A stretch of DNA of 64,000 nt, from assembly GCF_014645835.1 (NCBI RefSeq), contig NZ_BMMM01000028.1:62001-126000 (forward strand), written 5' to 3'. Of the stretch, positions 44,308 to 52,022 are shown piece after piece. The position numbers and the translations under genes are program-made. Numbering within the stretch: position 1 is the stretch's first letter; each line of letters starts with the position of its first letter. The stretch comes from Streptomyces albiflavescens. GTDB lineage: Bacteria > Actinomycetota > Actinomycetes > Streptomycetales > Streptomycetaceae. A model generated the notes under the pieces. That model made no database searches, was not told the DNA's origin, and saw nothing but the letters and a program-made list of their open reading frames with translations.

Positions 44308-44490
44308 GTGCCAAGTTCGCGAGCATGCCCACAAGGACATCGGTTCACACCCCGGCTGTCAACTTCATGTCCGGTATGTGGGCAATGTTTCACCTCATCC
44401 GGTTCATCTGGCAGGCGAAAGGTTTGTGCAGGAGTCGCCCCGGACACATGGCGCACAACCGGGCGCACAAACCTCGATGCGATCCCGTGA
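44308..44490 (+). CDS. Doubtful 60-residue zinc-ribbon-like reading frame
   Basis: A GTG-started frame of 60 codons carries CPQGHRF and STSCPVCGQCF, two half-sites of the kind seen in small zinc ribbons. Codon third positions are not G/C-rich, unlike every other gene here, and the ribosome site (GAGGT) is very close to the start. It may be chance or a recently arisen gene; I lean to chance. Confidence 0.2.
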   Translation: MPSSRACPQGHRFTPRLSTSCPVCGQCFTSSGSSGRRKVCAGVAPDTWRTTGRTNLDAIP

Positions 44491-44689
44491 TCCAACTGTG
44501 ATCCGGCTCGCTTCGATGTTCGTGTTCGAAACGTTCGGAACGAGATCGAACTCTCGGGCGTCCTTCCTTGTGAAGGGTCGGGCGCCTGACCTGGACCCCT
44601 TGGGCTGTCAGGGTTTATGCCGATTTGAACACTTTCCGCATAGCCTTGGTTCCGCAGAGTGAATAAGGGGCCCAATAGCAGATCTCGGC

Positions 44690-44718
44690 TTGACTGGCCC
44701 GGATCGGCACACTTGTAA
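44690..44718 (+). promoter_or_regulatory. whiB: Candidate whiB promoter
   Basis: TTGACT and TTGTAA are separated by 17 bp, the usual spacing for a vegetative-type promoter. They lie 75 bp before the whiB start. The -10 element is not a perfect consensus. Confidence 0.45.
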
Positions 44719-44792
44719 TTTCACTCGTGTCGTTCAGCCGAAATCGGTAACGGCAGCATCACGGGGACGCGAAAGACAGACGAGGGGCGCAC

Positions 44793-45056
44793 ATGACCGA
44801 GCTGGTGCAGCAACTGCTGGTCGACGACGCGGACGAGGAACTCGGCTGGCAGGAGCGCGCGCTGTGCGCCCAGACCGACCCCGAGTCCTTCTTCCCCGAG
44901 AAGGGCGGCTCCACCCGCGAGGCCAAGAAGGTCTGCCTCGCCTGTGAGGTCCGCTCCGAGTGCCTCGAATACGCACTCGCCAACGACGAGCGGTTCGGCA
45001 TCTGGGGCGGTCTGTCCGAGCGTGAGCGACGAAGGCTGAAGAAGGCCGCCGTCTGA
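44793..45056 (+). CDS. whiB: WhiB, Fe-S developmental transcription factor
   Basis: WhiB binds a [4Fe-4S] cluster and works with WhiA to start sporulation septation in aerial hyphae. The 87-residue protein has the four ligands Cys25, Cys48, Cys51 and Cys57 (C-x22-C-x2-C-x5-C), the GIWGG turn that contacts the sigma factor and the basic C-terminal RERRRLKKAA for DNA. From memory the sequence is essentially that of the founding member in S. coelicolor. It stands alone, with a long upstream region and a hairpin terminator after it. A 16-bp piece of its 3' end is duplicated 37 bp downstream, past the stop codon. Confidence 0.97.
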   Translation: MTELVQQLLVDDADEELGWQERALCAQTDPESFFPEKGGSTREAKKVCLACEVRSECLEYALANDERFGIWGGLSERERRRLKKAAV

Positions 45057-45132
45057 GCGTGACCGCCGCTGCCCGAAGAAGGCCGCCGTCCGACCGAACG
45101 GCGCACACCCCTCCGTACCGATACGTAACGAA

Positions 45133-45171
45133 CGGCCCGTCGCAGGTGGGTTATCCACAGGCGGCGGGCCG
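45133..45171 (+). terminator. Terminator after whiB with a DnaA-box sequence in its loop
   Basis: An 11-bp stem with one G-T pair (45133-45143 with 45161-45171) encloses a smaller GTGG/CCAC stem. The loop region contains TTATCCACA at 45151-45159, a perfect DnaA-box consensus. Confidence 0.65.
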
Positions 45172-45275
45172 CTGTGTTGCCCAGCCGTTAGTGTGGGCCC
45201 TCGTCCGAGACGTCCCGCTGTCCCCGCCGGACACAGACGTCCACCGCAGTCCATCGAACCGGGGCCCGTACCTCG

Positions 45276-48200
45276 ATGTCCGTGCACAGTCATTCGGCAG
45301 CCCATCACGACGCCGCTGCCACCGCGCCGTTCGACCCGGCCCACCCGCCCGAGTTTCCGCGCCATGTGGTGACCGCGGTGCTCGTCTCCCACGACGGCGC
45401 CCGCTGGCTGCCCAAGGCGCTCGCCGGGCTGCTCGGCCAGGAGCGCCGCGTGCAGAACGCGGTGGCGGCCGACACCGGCAGCGCGGACGACTCCGCCCAG
45501 CTGCTGACCGACGCGCTCAGCGCCGATCGCGTGCTGCACCTCGCCCGGCGCACCGGCTTCGGCCAGGCCGTCGAGGAGGCCACCCGCAGCGCCGCCGTGC
45601 TCACTCCGGACGACCTGCCCTACCTGAAGCGCCCCAGTGGCTGGGACCCCGCCACCCGCACCTGGCGCGACGACGCGTACGACATGCCGGACCTCCCGCA
45701 CGGCGAGCCCGAGCAGTGGCTGTGGCTGCTGCACGACGACAGCGCCCCCGAGCCGGACGCCCTGGCCCAGCTGCTGCGGGTCGTGGAGAACGAGCTGGAG
45801 CTCGGCAGGGAAGTCGCCGTCGTGGGCCCCAAGCTCCGCGGCTGGTACGACCGCCGTCAGCTCCTCGAAGTCGGCGTCACCATCGCCAACTCCGGCCGCC
45901 GCTGGACGGGCCTGGACCGGCGAGAGCAGGACCAGGGCCAGCACGACCACGTCCACCCCGTGCTGTCCGTCTCCACCGCCGGCATGCTGATCCGGCGCGA
46001 CGTCTTCGAGCAGCTCGGCGGATTCGACCGCAGACTGCCCCTGATGCGCGACGACGTCGACCTGTGCTGGCGTGCCCAGGCCGCCGGCCACCGCGTCCTC
46101 GTCGCCCCCGAAGCGGTCGTACGGCACGCCGAGGCGGCCTCCCGCGAGCGCCGCACCGTCGACTGCGTGGGCCGCACCTCCGCGTCCCCGCACAAGGTCG
46201 ACAAGGCGGGCGCCGTCTACACCCTCCTCGTCAACGCCCGGACGGCGCAGCTGCCTTGGATCCTGATCCGACTGGTGCTCGGCACCCTGCTGCGCACGGT
46301 CGCGTATCTCGTCGGCAAGGTCCCCGGACAGGCCGTCGACGAGATCCGCGGCCTCCTGGGCACCCTGCTGCGCCCCGAGCGGATCATCGCGGGCCGGCGC
46401 AGACGCGGCCGACCACAGGTCGACAAGGGCGAGCTGCGCGCGCTGTTCCCGCCGCGCGGCGCGACCGTGCGGGCCACGGTCGAACAGGTCGCGAGCAACC
46501 TGGTGGGCCGCTCCGACCCCGAGGTCGCCGCCGGTGCCGGACGACACGGCAGCGCGGTCGAGTCCGGACCGGGCGGCGACGACGCCGAGTTCCTGGAGAT
46601 CGAGCAGTTCGCGCGGCTCAAGCGGCTCGCCCGCAACCCCGGTCCGATGCTCTTCCTGGTGCTGCTGTTCGTCTCGCTGCTCGCCTGCCGTGAGCTGCTC
46701 GGCGGCGGGGCGCTCGCGGGCGGCGCGCTGCTGCCCGCGCCCGCGGACTCCTCCGAGCTGTGGTCGCACTACCTCGACGGCTGGCATCCGGTGGGCGCGG
46801 GCGGCACCCAGGCCGCGCCGCCCTACCTCGCGCTCGTCGCGCTGCTGGCCTCGCTGCTCCTCGGCTCCACCGGGCTCGCGGTCACCGTGCTCCTGGTGGC
46901 CTCCGTGCCGCTGGCCGGCTTCGCCGCGTACTTCGCCTCGCGGCCCCTCGTCGAGTCGCGCCTGCTGCGCGCCTGGGCGTCGGTCGCGTATGCCTTCCTG
47001 CCCGCCGCCACCGGCGCGCTCGCGGGCGGCCGCATCGGCACCGCCGTCCTCGCGATCCTGCTGCCGCTCCTCGCGCGCGCGGGCATCGCCGCGAGCGGCC
47101 TGACCCACTCCTCCGGAGCGCGCGGCAGCTGGCGCGCCACCTGGGCGTACGCCCTGCTGCTCGCGTTCATTACGGCGTTCACCCCGATCGTGTGGCCCAT
47201 CGCCCTGGTCCTCGGGATCGCACTCCTCGCAGTGCGCCGGAACGAGATCACCGCCTATGGGCTGCGTTTCCTGGCCCAGTTGGGCACCCCGCTGCTGATC
47301 CTCGCGCCCTGGTCGCTGACGCTGCTCCCGTTCGGCTTCTTCAAGGAAGCCGGTCTGGAGTACGGCGACAGCGCGGCCTCGGCGCTCGATCTGCTCGGCG
47401 CCAGCCCCGGCGGCCCCGGGACCGTCAGCGGGCTGATGCTGTTCGGCATCGTGCTGGCCGCGCTGGCCGCCCTGATGCGCACGCAGCGCCAGGCGGGGAT
47501 CTGGACGGCCTGGGCGGTCGCCCTCGTGGCACTCGTCTTCGCCGTCCTGTCGAACAGCTCGACGTGGGCCGGCCCCGCCACCCTCGTCTACGGCCTCGGA
47601 CTGCTCGCCGCCGCCGCGATGGGCGCCGACGGGGCACGTGCGCGCGTGGCCGAGCAGAGCTTCGGCTGGCGCCAGCCGGTGGCCGCACTCATCGCCTTCG
47701 CCTGCGCGGCCGGACCGCTGCTCGTCGCCGCCGGATGGATGATCCGGGGCGCCGACGGGCCGGTGGAGCGCCGCGACCCGGTGCAGGTGCCCGCGTTCGT
47801 CGCCGAGGAGAGCGGTACCCGCGACCAGGCCCGCACCCTCGTGCTCGACAGCCGCTCGGCCGCCACGGTCGGCTACACCCTCGTCCGCGGCTCCGGCGCC
47901 CGCCTCGGCGACGCCGAACTCGCGGCGGCGGACGGAGCGAACAAGAAGCTCGACAAGGTCGTCGCCAATCTCGTGGCAGGCTCCGGCGCCGACCAGGCCG
48001 ACGAACTCGGCGGCTTCGCCGTGCGCTACGTCCTCGTCCGCAAGGGCGCGCCGCGCGAGGTGAGCCGCGTCCTGGACGCCACGCCGGGCCTGACCCGGCT
48101 CAGCCAGCAGGACGGCAGCGCCCTGTGGCGTGTGGACCAGCAGGTCTCGCGCGCCGCGATCGTCCCCAAGTCCGGCGACTCGCTGTCCATCGCCGCCGGA

Positions 48201-48962
48201 CCCGTCGAGGTGCACACCACCATCCCCACCGGAGCCGAAGGCCGCGTCCTGCGCCTCGCCGACACGGCCAACGAGGGATGGACGGCGACCCTGGACGGCA
48301 AGCCGCTCACCCGCACCACGGTCGACGGCTGGGCACAGGGCTTCGAACTGCCCAGCACCGGCGGCAAGTTGGACGTCACCTTCGAGGCGCCGGTGAGCCA
48401 CACCGCCTGGCTGTGGGCACAGGGCGCGCTCGCCGTAGTCCTCGTGGTGCTCGCCCTGCCCGGGCGGCGCCGGGACGTCGACGACGACCTCCCCGAGGAG
48501 CAGGCCGTGCCCGCCCAGGACGTCACGGGCGAGGGCCGCCGGGCCCGCCGCCTGCGCGCCCAGGCCGAGGCCGAGGCCGAGCAGACCGCCGAGGACGCGG
48601 ACACCTTTGCTCCTGAGGAGGAGGAAGTCCCGGCCGTCCCCGTCGCCGTCCCGCAGCAGCAGGCGTACGGCGAGTGGGACACGTCCAGCTACGCGGGCGC
48701 CGAGTACGGCACCTACGACGGCGAGCAGTACCAGGGCCGGCAGCAGTACCCGGCGGGCACCTACGAGCAGCCGTACCAGGCGGACCCCTACCAGGGCGGC
48801 CAGTACGACCCGTACGCGTACGGGGGCACGACCCCGTACGACCAGACGTACGGCCAGGGCTACGACCCGACCGGCCAGGGCTACGACCCGGCGCAGCCCC
48901 AGATGCCCGAGCAGCCGCCGCACGGCACCGACAATGAGCGCCCCGACGGGAGCCAGCAGTGA
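45276..48962 (+). CDS. Large GT2 glycosyltransferase-membrane fusion protein
   Basis: A 1228-residue protein. Residues 25-330 are a family 2 glycosyltransferase domain (VTAVLVSHDGARWLPKALAGL, LLHDDSAPEPDALAQL with the metal-binding DDS, and FDRRLPLMRDDVDLCWRAQAAGH). A disordered link leads to about 10 transmembrane helices (residues 450-840). An extracytoplasmic domain follows (to about 1040), then one more helix and a Tyr/Gly/Gln-rich repetitive tail. The architecture suggests a polyprenyl-linked sugar enzyme that glycosylates an envelope polymer or protein. It is coupled to the next gene by a 4-bp overlap. The start at 45276 has no strong ribosome site, so it is somewhat uncertain. Confidence 0.85.
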   Translation: MSVHSHSAAHHDAAATAPFDPAHPPEFPRHVVTAVLVSHDGARWLPKALAGLLGQERRVQNAVAADTGSADDSAQLLTDALSADRVLHLARRTGFGQAVEEATRSAAVLTPDDLPYLKRPSGWDPATRTWRDDAYDMPDLPHGEPEQWLWLLHDDSAPEPDALAQLLRVVENELELGREVAVVGPKLRGWYDRRQLLEVGVTIANSGRRWTGLDRREQDQGQHDHVHPVLSVSTAGMLIRRDVFEQLGGFDRRLPLMRDDVDLCWRAQAAGHRVLVAPEAVVRHAEAASRERRTVDCVGRTSASPHKVDKAGAVYTLLVNARTAQLPWILIRLVLGTLLRTVAYLVGKVPGQAVDEIRGLLGTLLRPERIIAGRRRRGRPQVDKGELRALFPPRGATVRATVEQVASNLVGRSDPEVAAGAGRHGSAVESGPGGDDAEFLEIEQFARLKRLARNPGPMLFLVLLFVSLLACRELLGGGALAGGALLPAPADSSELWSHYLDGWHPVGAGGTQAAPPYLALVALLASLLLGSTGLAVTVLLVASVPLAGFAAYFASRPLVESRLLRAWASVAYAFLPAATGALAGGRIGTAVLAILLPLLARAGIAASGLTHSSGARGSWRATWAYALLLAFITAFTPIVWPIALVLGIALLAVRRNEITAYGLRFLAQLGTPLLILAPWSLTLLPFGFFKEAGLEYGDSAASALDLLGASPGGPGTVSGLMLFGIVLAALAALMRTQRQAGIWTAWAVALVALVFAVLSNSSTWAGPATLVYGLGLLAAAAMGADGARARVAEQSFGWRQPVAALIAFACAAGPLLVAAGWMIRGADGPVERRDPVQVPAFVAEESGTRDQARTLVLDSRSAATVGYTLVRGSGARLGDAELAAADGANKKLDKVVANLVAGSGADQADELGGFAVRYVLVRKGAPREVSRVLDATPGLTRLSQQDGSALWRVDQQVSRAAIVPKSGDSLSIAAGPVEVHTTIPTGAEGRVLRLADTANEGWTATLDGKPLTRTTVDGWAQGFELPSTGGKLDVTFEAPVSHTAWLWAQGALAVVLVVLALPGRRRDVDDDLPEEQAVPAQDVTGEGRRARRLRAQAEAEAEQTAEDADTFAPEEEEVPAVPVAVPQQQAYGEWDTSSYAGAEYGTYDGEQYQGRQQYPAGTYEQPYQADPYQGGQYDPYAYGGTTPYDQTYGQGYDPTGQGYDPAQPQMPEQPPHGTDNERPDGSQQ

Positions 48963-50455
48963 ACCGCACCACCCTGTCCCTGATCGCCGGCGCGACCGCG
49001 CTCGCCGCCGTCACGGGATTCGCCACGCTCTCCACGCCGTCCGCCTCCGACGGGCACAGCGCCAAGGCGGCCGCACAGCTGCCCGTGGAGCGCACCAGCC
49101 TGCTCTGCCCGCAGCCGAGCACCTCCGACATCGCGGACACCGCGTACACGTCGTTCACGCCCGTCTCGGAGGGCACGAGCGCCGACGGCAAGGCCGAACT
49201 GCAGGCGGCGACCGAGGAGTCGGGGGACGGGGCGGCCGACCAGAAGAGCGGCAAGAAGGCCGCCCAGCCCGTCGTGGAACCCAAGGAGCCCGGCAAGCCG
49301 GCCACCGGCGACAGCGCGGGCGCCGAGGCGCCCGCCCTCGTCGGCACCGCCGAGGGCAAGTTCGCGCCCGGCTGGACCGTCCAGGAGACCACCGAGGTCG
49401 CCGCGGGCACCGGGCGCGGTCTGCTCGGCGTCAACTGCACCGCCCCGGACACCGAGTTCTGGTTCCCGGGCGCCAGCACCGCCGCCGAGCGCACCGACTA
49501 CGTGCACCTGACCAACCCCGACGACTCCGCCGCGGTCGTCGACATCGAGCTGTACGGCAAGGACGGCACCCTCAAGTCGACGGTGGGCGACGGGATCACG
49601 GTCCAGCCGCACTCCAGCGAGCCGATCCTGCTGAACACCCTCACGGACGACCCGCAGACCAACCTCACCGTGCATGTGACGGTCCGCAGCGGCCGCGTCG
49701 GAGCCGCCGTGCAGGCACTGGACGACAAGCTCGGCGGCGACTGGCTGGCCGCCTCCGCCGACCCCGCGGGCAGCCTCGTCCTGCCGGGCGTCCCGAAGGA
49801 CGCCACGTCCGTGCGTCTGGTCGCCTTCGTGCCCGGCGACACCGACGCCGACCTGAAGGTGCGCCTCGCCTCGCCCTCCGGGCCGATCACTCCCGCGGGG
49901 AACGAGACCCTGCACGTGAAGTCCGGCATGACGTCGGCGATCGACCTCGGCGACGTCACCCGGGGCGAAGCGGGCTCTGTGGTGCTCACGCCCACCGGCA
50001 CGCCGGTGCCGGTCGTCGCCGCCCTGCGCGTCGTGCGCGGCAAGGGCGACAAGCAGGAGACCGCGTTCATCCCCGCCACCAGCCCGGTCGGCGCGCGCGC
50101 GACGGTCGCGGACAACAGCTCCAAGGGCTCCACGCTCGCCCTGACCACCCCCGGCCGCACCGCCCAGGTCAAGGTCACCGCGTCCGCGGGCAGCGAGGGC
50201 GGTACGGCTGTGACGAAGACGTTCACGATCAAGGGCGGGACGACGCAGAACGTCGAGGCACCGGTCCCGAGCGGCCTCAAGGGGACGTACGCGCTCACCG
50301 TCGAGCCCGTCTCCGGGGGCCCCGTCTACGCCTCCCGGATGCTCGCGGCCACCGAAGAGGGCGTGCCCGGCTTCACGATCCAGACCCTCCCGGACGACCG
50401 CGGAACGGTGGCGGTGCCGGAGGCGAAGCAGGATCTCTCGGTGCTGCTGAAATAG
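48959..50455 (+). CDS. DUF5719 family exported protein
   Basis: A 498-residue protein with an N-terminal signal or anchor (LIAGATALAAVTGFATL) and a mostly beta-rich extracytoplasmic body, including TEFWFPGASTAAERTDYVHLTNPDDSAAVVDIELYG. It overlaps the giant glycosyltransferase by 4 bp (GTGA), and in my recollection the two are neighbours throughout actinomycetes, so it probably acts with it outside the membrane, perhaps as a chaperone or acceptor. The cysteine pair (LLCPQPS, GVNCTAP) is likely a disulfide. No catalytic motif was found. Confidence 0.82.
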   Translation: MNRTTLSLIAGATALAAVTGFATLSTPSASDGHSAKAAAQLPVERTSLLCPQPSTSDIADTAYTSFTPVSEGTSADGKAELQAATEESGDGAADQKSGKKAAQPVVEPKEPGKPATGDSAGAEAPALVGTAEGKFAPGWTVQETTEVAAGTGRGLLGVNCTAPDTEFWFPGASTAAERTDYVHLTNPDDSAAVVDIELYGKDGTLKSTVGDGITVQPHSSEPILLNTLTDDPQTNLTVHVTVRSGRVGAAVQALDDKLGGDWLAASADPAGSLVLPGVPKDATSVRLVAFVPGDTDADLKVRLASPSGPITPAGNETLHVKSGMTSAIDLGDVTRGEAGSVVLTPTGTPVPVVAALRVVRGKGDKQETAFIPATSPVGARATVADNSSKGSTLALTTPGRTAQVKVTASAGSEGGTAVTKTFTIKGGTTQNVEAPVPSGLKGTYALTVEPVSGGPVYASRMLAATEEGVPGFTIQTLPDDRGTVAVPEAKQDLSVLLK

Positions 50456-50465
50456 CGAGCCACCG

Positions 50466-50573
50466 GTGGTGGTTCACCAGGTCCTGGACGAGGATTCCCT
50501 GGTGGTGATCCGCCAGGTGTATGACGAGGACCGCCGGCCGGTGATCCGCCGGGTTCTTCACGAGGACCCGGTG
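50466..50573 (+). repeat. Three degenerate 36-bp tandem repeats
   Basis: Units start at 50466, 50502 and 50538. Read in one frame they encode VVHQVLDEDSLV, then VIRQVYDEDRRP and VIRRVLHEDPVV, a 12-residue pattern. They begin 11 bp after the DUF5719 stop and fill the convergent gap to the zincin-like gene. Confidence 0.75.
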
Positions 50574-50575
50574 GT

Positions 50576-51025
50576 TCAGTCCTCGCCGTACCGGGGATCC
50601 ACCGTCTCCGGTGTCAGCCCCAGCAGCTCCGCGACCTGCTCCACGACGACCTCGTGCACCAGGGCGGCGCGCTCGTCACGGCCCTTGGTGCGAATCTCGA
50701 CCGGGCGGCGGTAGACGACCACGCGCGCGGGGTGGCCCTCTCGCGCGGGGATCGTGCCGCCCAGGGGCACCGCCTCGTCGCTCCAGCTCTCGCCCGAGCG
50801 CTTCAGGCGGGGCACTTCGAGCACCAGGAAGTCGATGTCGGCGAGCTGTGGCCAGCGCCGCTCCAGCCGTTCCACGGAGTCTTGGACCAGGTCCGCGAAC
50901 ACCTCGGCGCGGCTCGCGGAGAGCGGCACCTGGGGTGGCGCGACGGGGCCGCGCATGCCCCTGCCATGACGGTCACGACGGCGGGGCCCGGGTGCGGCGG
51001 CGCGGGGCTGTACGGGGTTGTCCAT
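50576..51025 (-). CDS. Metallopeptidase-like (minimal zincin) family protein
   Basis: A 149-residue protein of the small MMP-like family found next to whiB in actinomycetes. The body (RAEVFADLVQDSVERLERRWPQLADIDFLVLEVP, followed by VVVYRRPVEIRTKG) matches the family. The active-site helix reads ALVHEVVVEQVAELLGL: the first His and the Glu of HExxH are present, but the second His is replaced by Glu. Peptidase activity is therefore doubtful. ATG 51025 is chosen over 51088, which would add an arginine/glycine-rich leader. It is divergent from DUF3499, across an array of palindromes. Confidence 0.82.
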   Translation of the reverse strand: MDNPVQPRAAAPGPRRRDRHGRGMRGPVAPPQVPLSASRAEVFADLVQDSVERLERRWPQLADIDFLVLEVPRLKRSGESWSDEAVPLGGTIPAREGHPARVVVYRRPVEIRTKGRDERAALVHEVVVEQVAELLGLTPETVDPRYGED

Positions 51026-51461
51026 CACTGACGAAGAGTAGTCCCCGCGAGGTCCGGGTGCCCGGCCCCCACGCGTCCGCCCGCGCACAGACGGAACACG
51101 TTGCGGTGATCATGCCGACGGCACACGGTGCGGTGGTCACGTCGGCAGCGGGAAGTCCCCCGTGATCACGCCTGCGATACGAAGTCCGGTGATCACGCGC
51201 GATGTCGCTCGATGACCATTCCGGCCAAGGTTGGGCTCGATTTCGTATCCCTCCAAGACCGCCTCTCACATGGCAATTGACGTGGTTTGCGCCAAGTGGT
51301 GACCGGATTCAGGTCTGTTCGGGATCTCGGAACGTGATGTCGCCCCAGGTCAGGGCGGTATGTTCGGAACCCTGTGTGGGCGGTCTCGCAGCACGACACG
51401 GTGGGGTGACCTGGGGGAGAGTCGTCGCGGCCCGCTCAAGAGTGCGGTACCGTCCAACGTC
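51026..51461. other. Divergent intergenic region with a palindrome array
   Basis: This 436-bp gap between the zincin-like and DUF3499 genes holds four GTGATCAC-type sites at 51106-51196 and an A/T-richer stretch around 51230-51300 that could contain promoters. No gene or terminator was recognised. Confidence 0.6.
51106..51196. promoter_or_regulatory. Four evenly spaced GTGATCAC-type palindromes
   Basis: GTGATCAT starts at 51106, GTGGTCAC at 51133, GTGATCAC at 51162 and GTGATCAC at 51189, with spacings of 27, 29 and 27 bp. The last two are perfect palindromes. The pattern fits a multi-site operator in a divergent promoter region, or a decayed 28-bp tandem repeat. Confidence 0.55.
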
Positions 51462-51839
51462 GTGAGCCCTGTACGTCGCTGTTCGCGCACCGCTTGCGGC
51501 CGTCCCGCTGTCGCGACGCTGACGTACGTCTACGCCGACTCGACCGCGGTCCTCGGCCCGCTCGCCACCTACGCCGAACCCCACTGCTACGACCTGTGCG
51601 CGGAGCACTCCGAGCGCCTCACCGCGCCGCGCGGCTGGGAGGTCGTCCGGCTCGCCGACGCCTCGGCTCCCTCCCGCCCCAGCGGTGACGATCTGGAAGC
51701 GCTCGCCAACGCGGTGCGTGAGGCGGCCCGGCCGCAGCAGCGCACCGCGGAGGCCGGTGGCGGCGGCGCTCGCTCGGCGGACCCGATGGAGGTCGCGCGC
51801 CGCGGCCATCTGCGGGTGCTGCGCTCGCCGGACAACTGA
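51462..51839 (+). CDS. DUF3499 family protein
   Basis: A 125-residue actinobacterial protein. It starts VSPVRRCSRTACGRPAVATLTYVYADSTAVLGPL, a small zinc-ribbon-like fold (C-x4-C at the start, then EPHCYDLCAEH), followed by a disordered acidic-alanine tail and the conserved end RRGHLRVLRSP. GTG at 51462 matches the conserved first residues. The family lies beside whiB and manB in actinomycetes, and its function is unknown. The cysteines suggest zinc binding and perhaps contact with nucleic acid, which is inference only. Confidence 0.87.
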   Translation: MSPVRRCSRTACGRPAVATLTYVYADSTAVLGPLATYAEPHCYDLCAEHSERLTAPRGWEVVRLADASAPSRPSGDDLEALANAVREAARPQQRTAEAGGGGARSADPMEVARRGHLRVLRSPDN

Positions 51840-52022
51840 GCACCTCGCGCTCGTCCGCGCGCCGTTTCTCCGACCCCACGTGCGCCCTGTCGGCACACGG
51901 GTTTCCCGTACGCCGATTTCATTGAGCGACGCACGACCATTGACGTGAAGTTGTCGCGGACACGACCATTCCGTTTGCTGTGGGAAATCGCTTTCCGCAT
52001 CACGGAAACCGGGGAGGCGTCC

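Larger units (their letters stand above)
44083..44792. other. Long whiB upstream region
   Basis: This 710-bp gap between the divergent cysteine dioxygenase and whiB genes becomes A/T-richer from about 44300 on. It holds a direct repeat of GGTGCCTCAG (44178 and 44189), a short doubtful reading frame at 44308-44490, and a good promoter candidate at 44690-44718. No stable RNA gene was recognised. Confidence 0.6.

Noticed and set aside
44256-44675. 139-codon minus-strand frame with CPHTGH and CPCGH motifs
   Set aside because: It overlaps the whiB upstream region, has poor codon bias and no ribosome site; the cysteines partly mirror the plus-strand frame.
45151-45159. Replication origin
   Set aside because: Only one DnaA box is present, with no cluster and no dnaA or dnaN gene.
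44721-48923. 1400-codon minus-strand open frame
   Set aside because: It is the antisense of the GT2 gene and whiB; its composition is typical of a high-GC shadow frame and it shows no domain.
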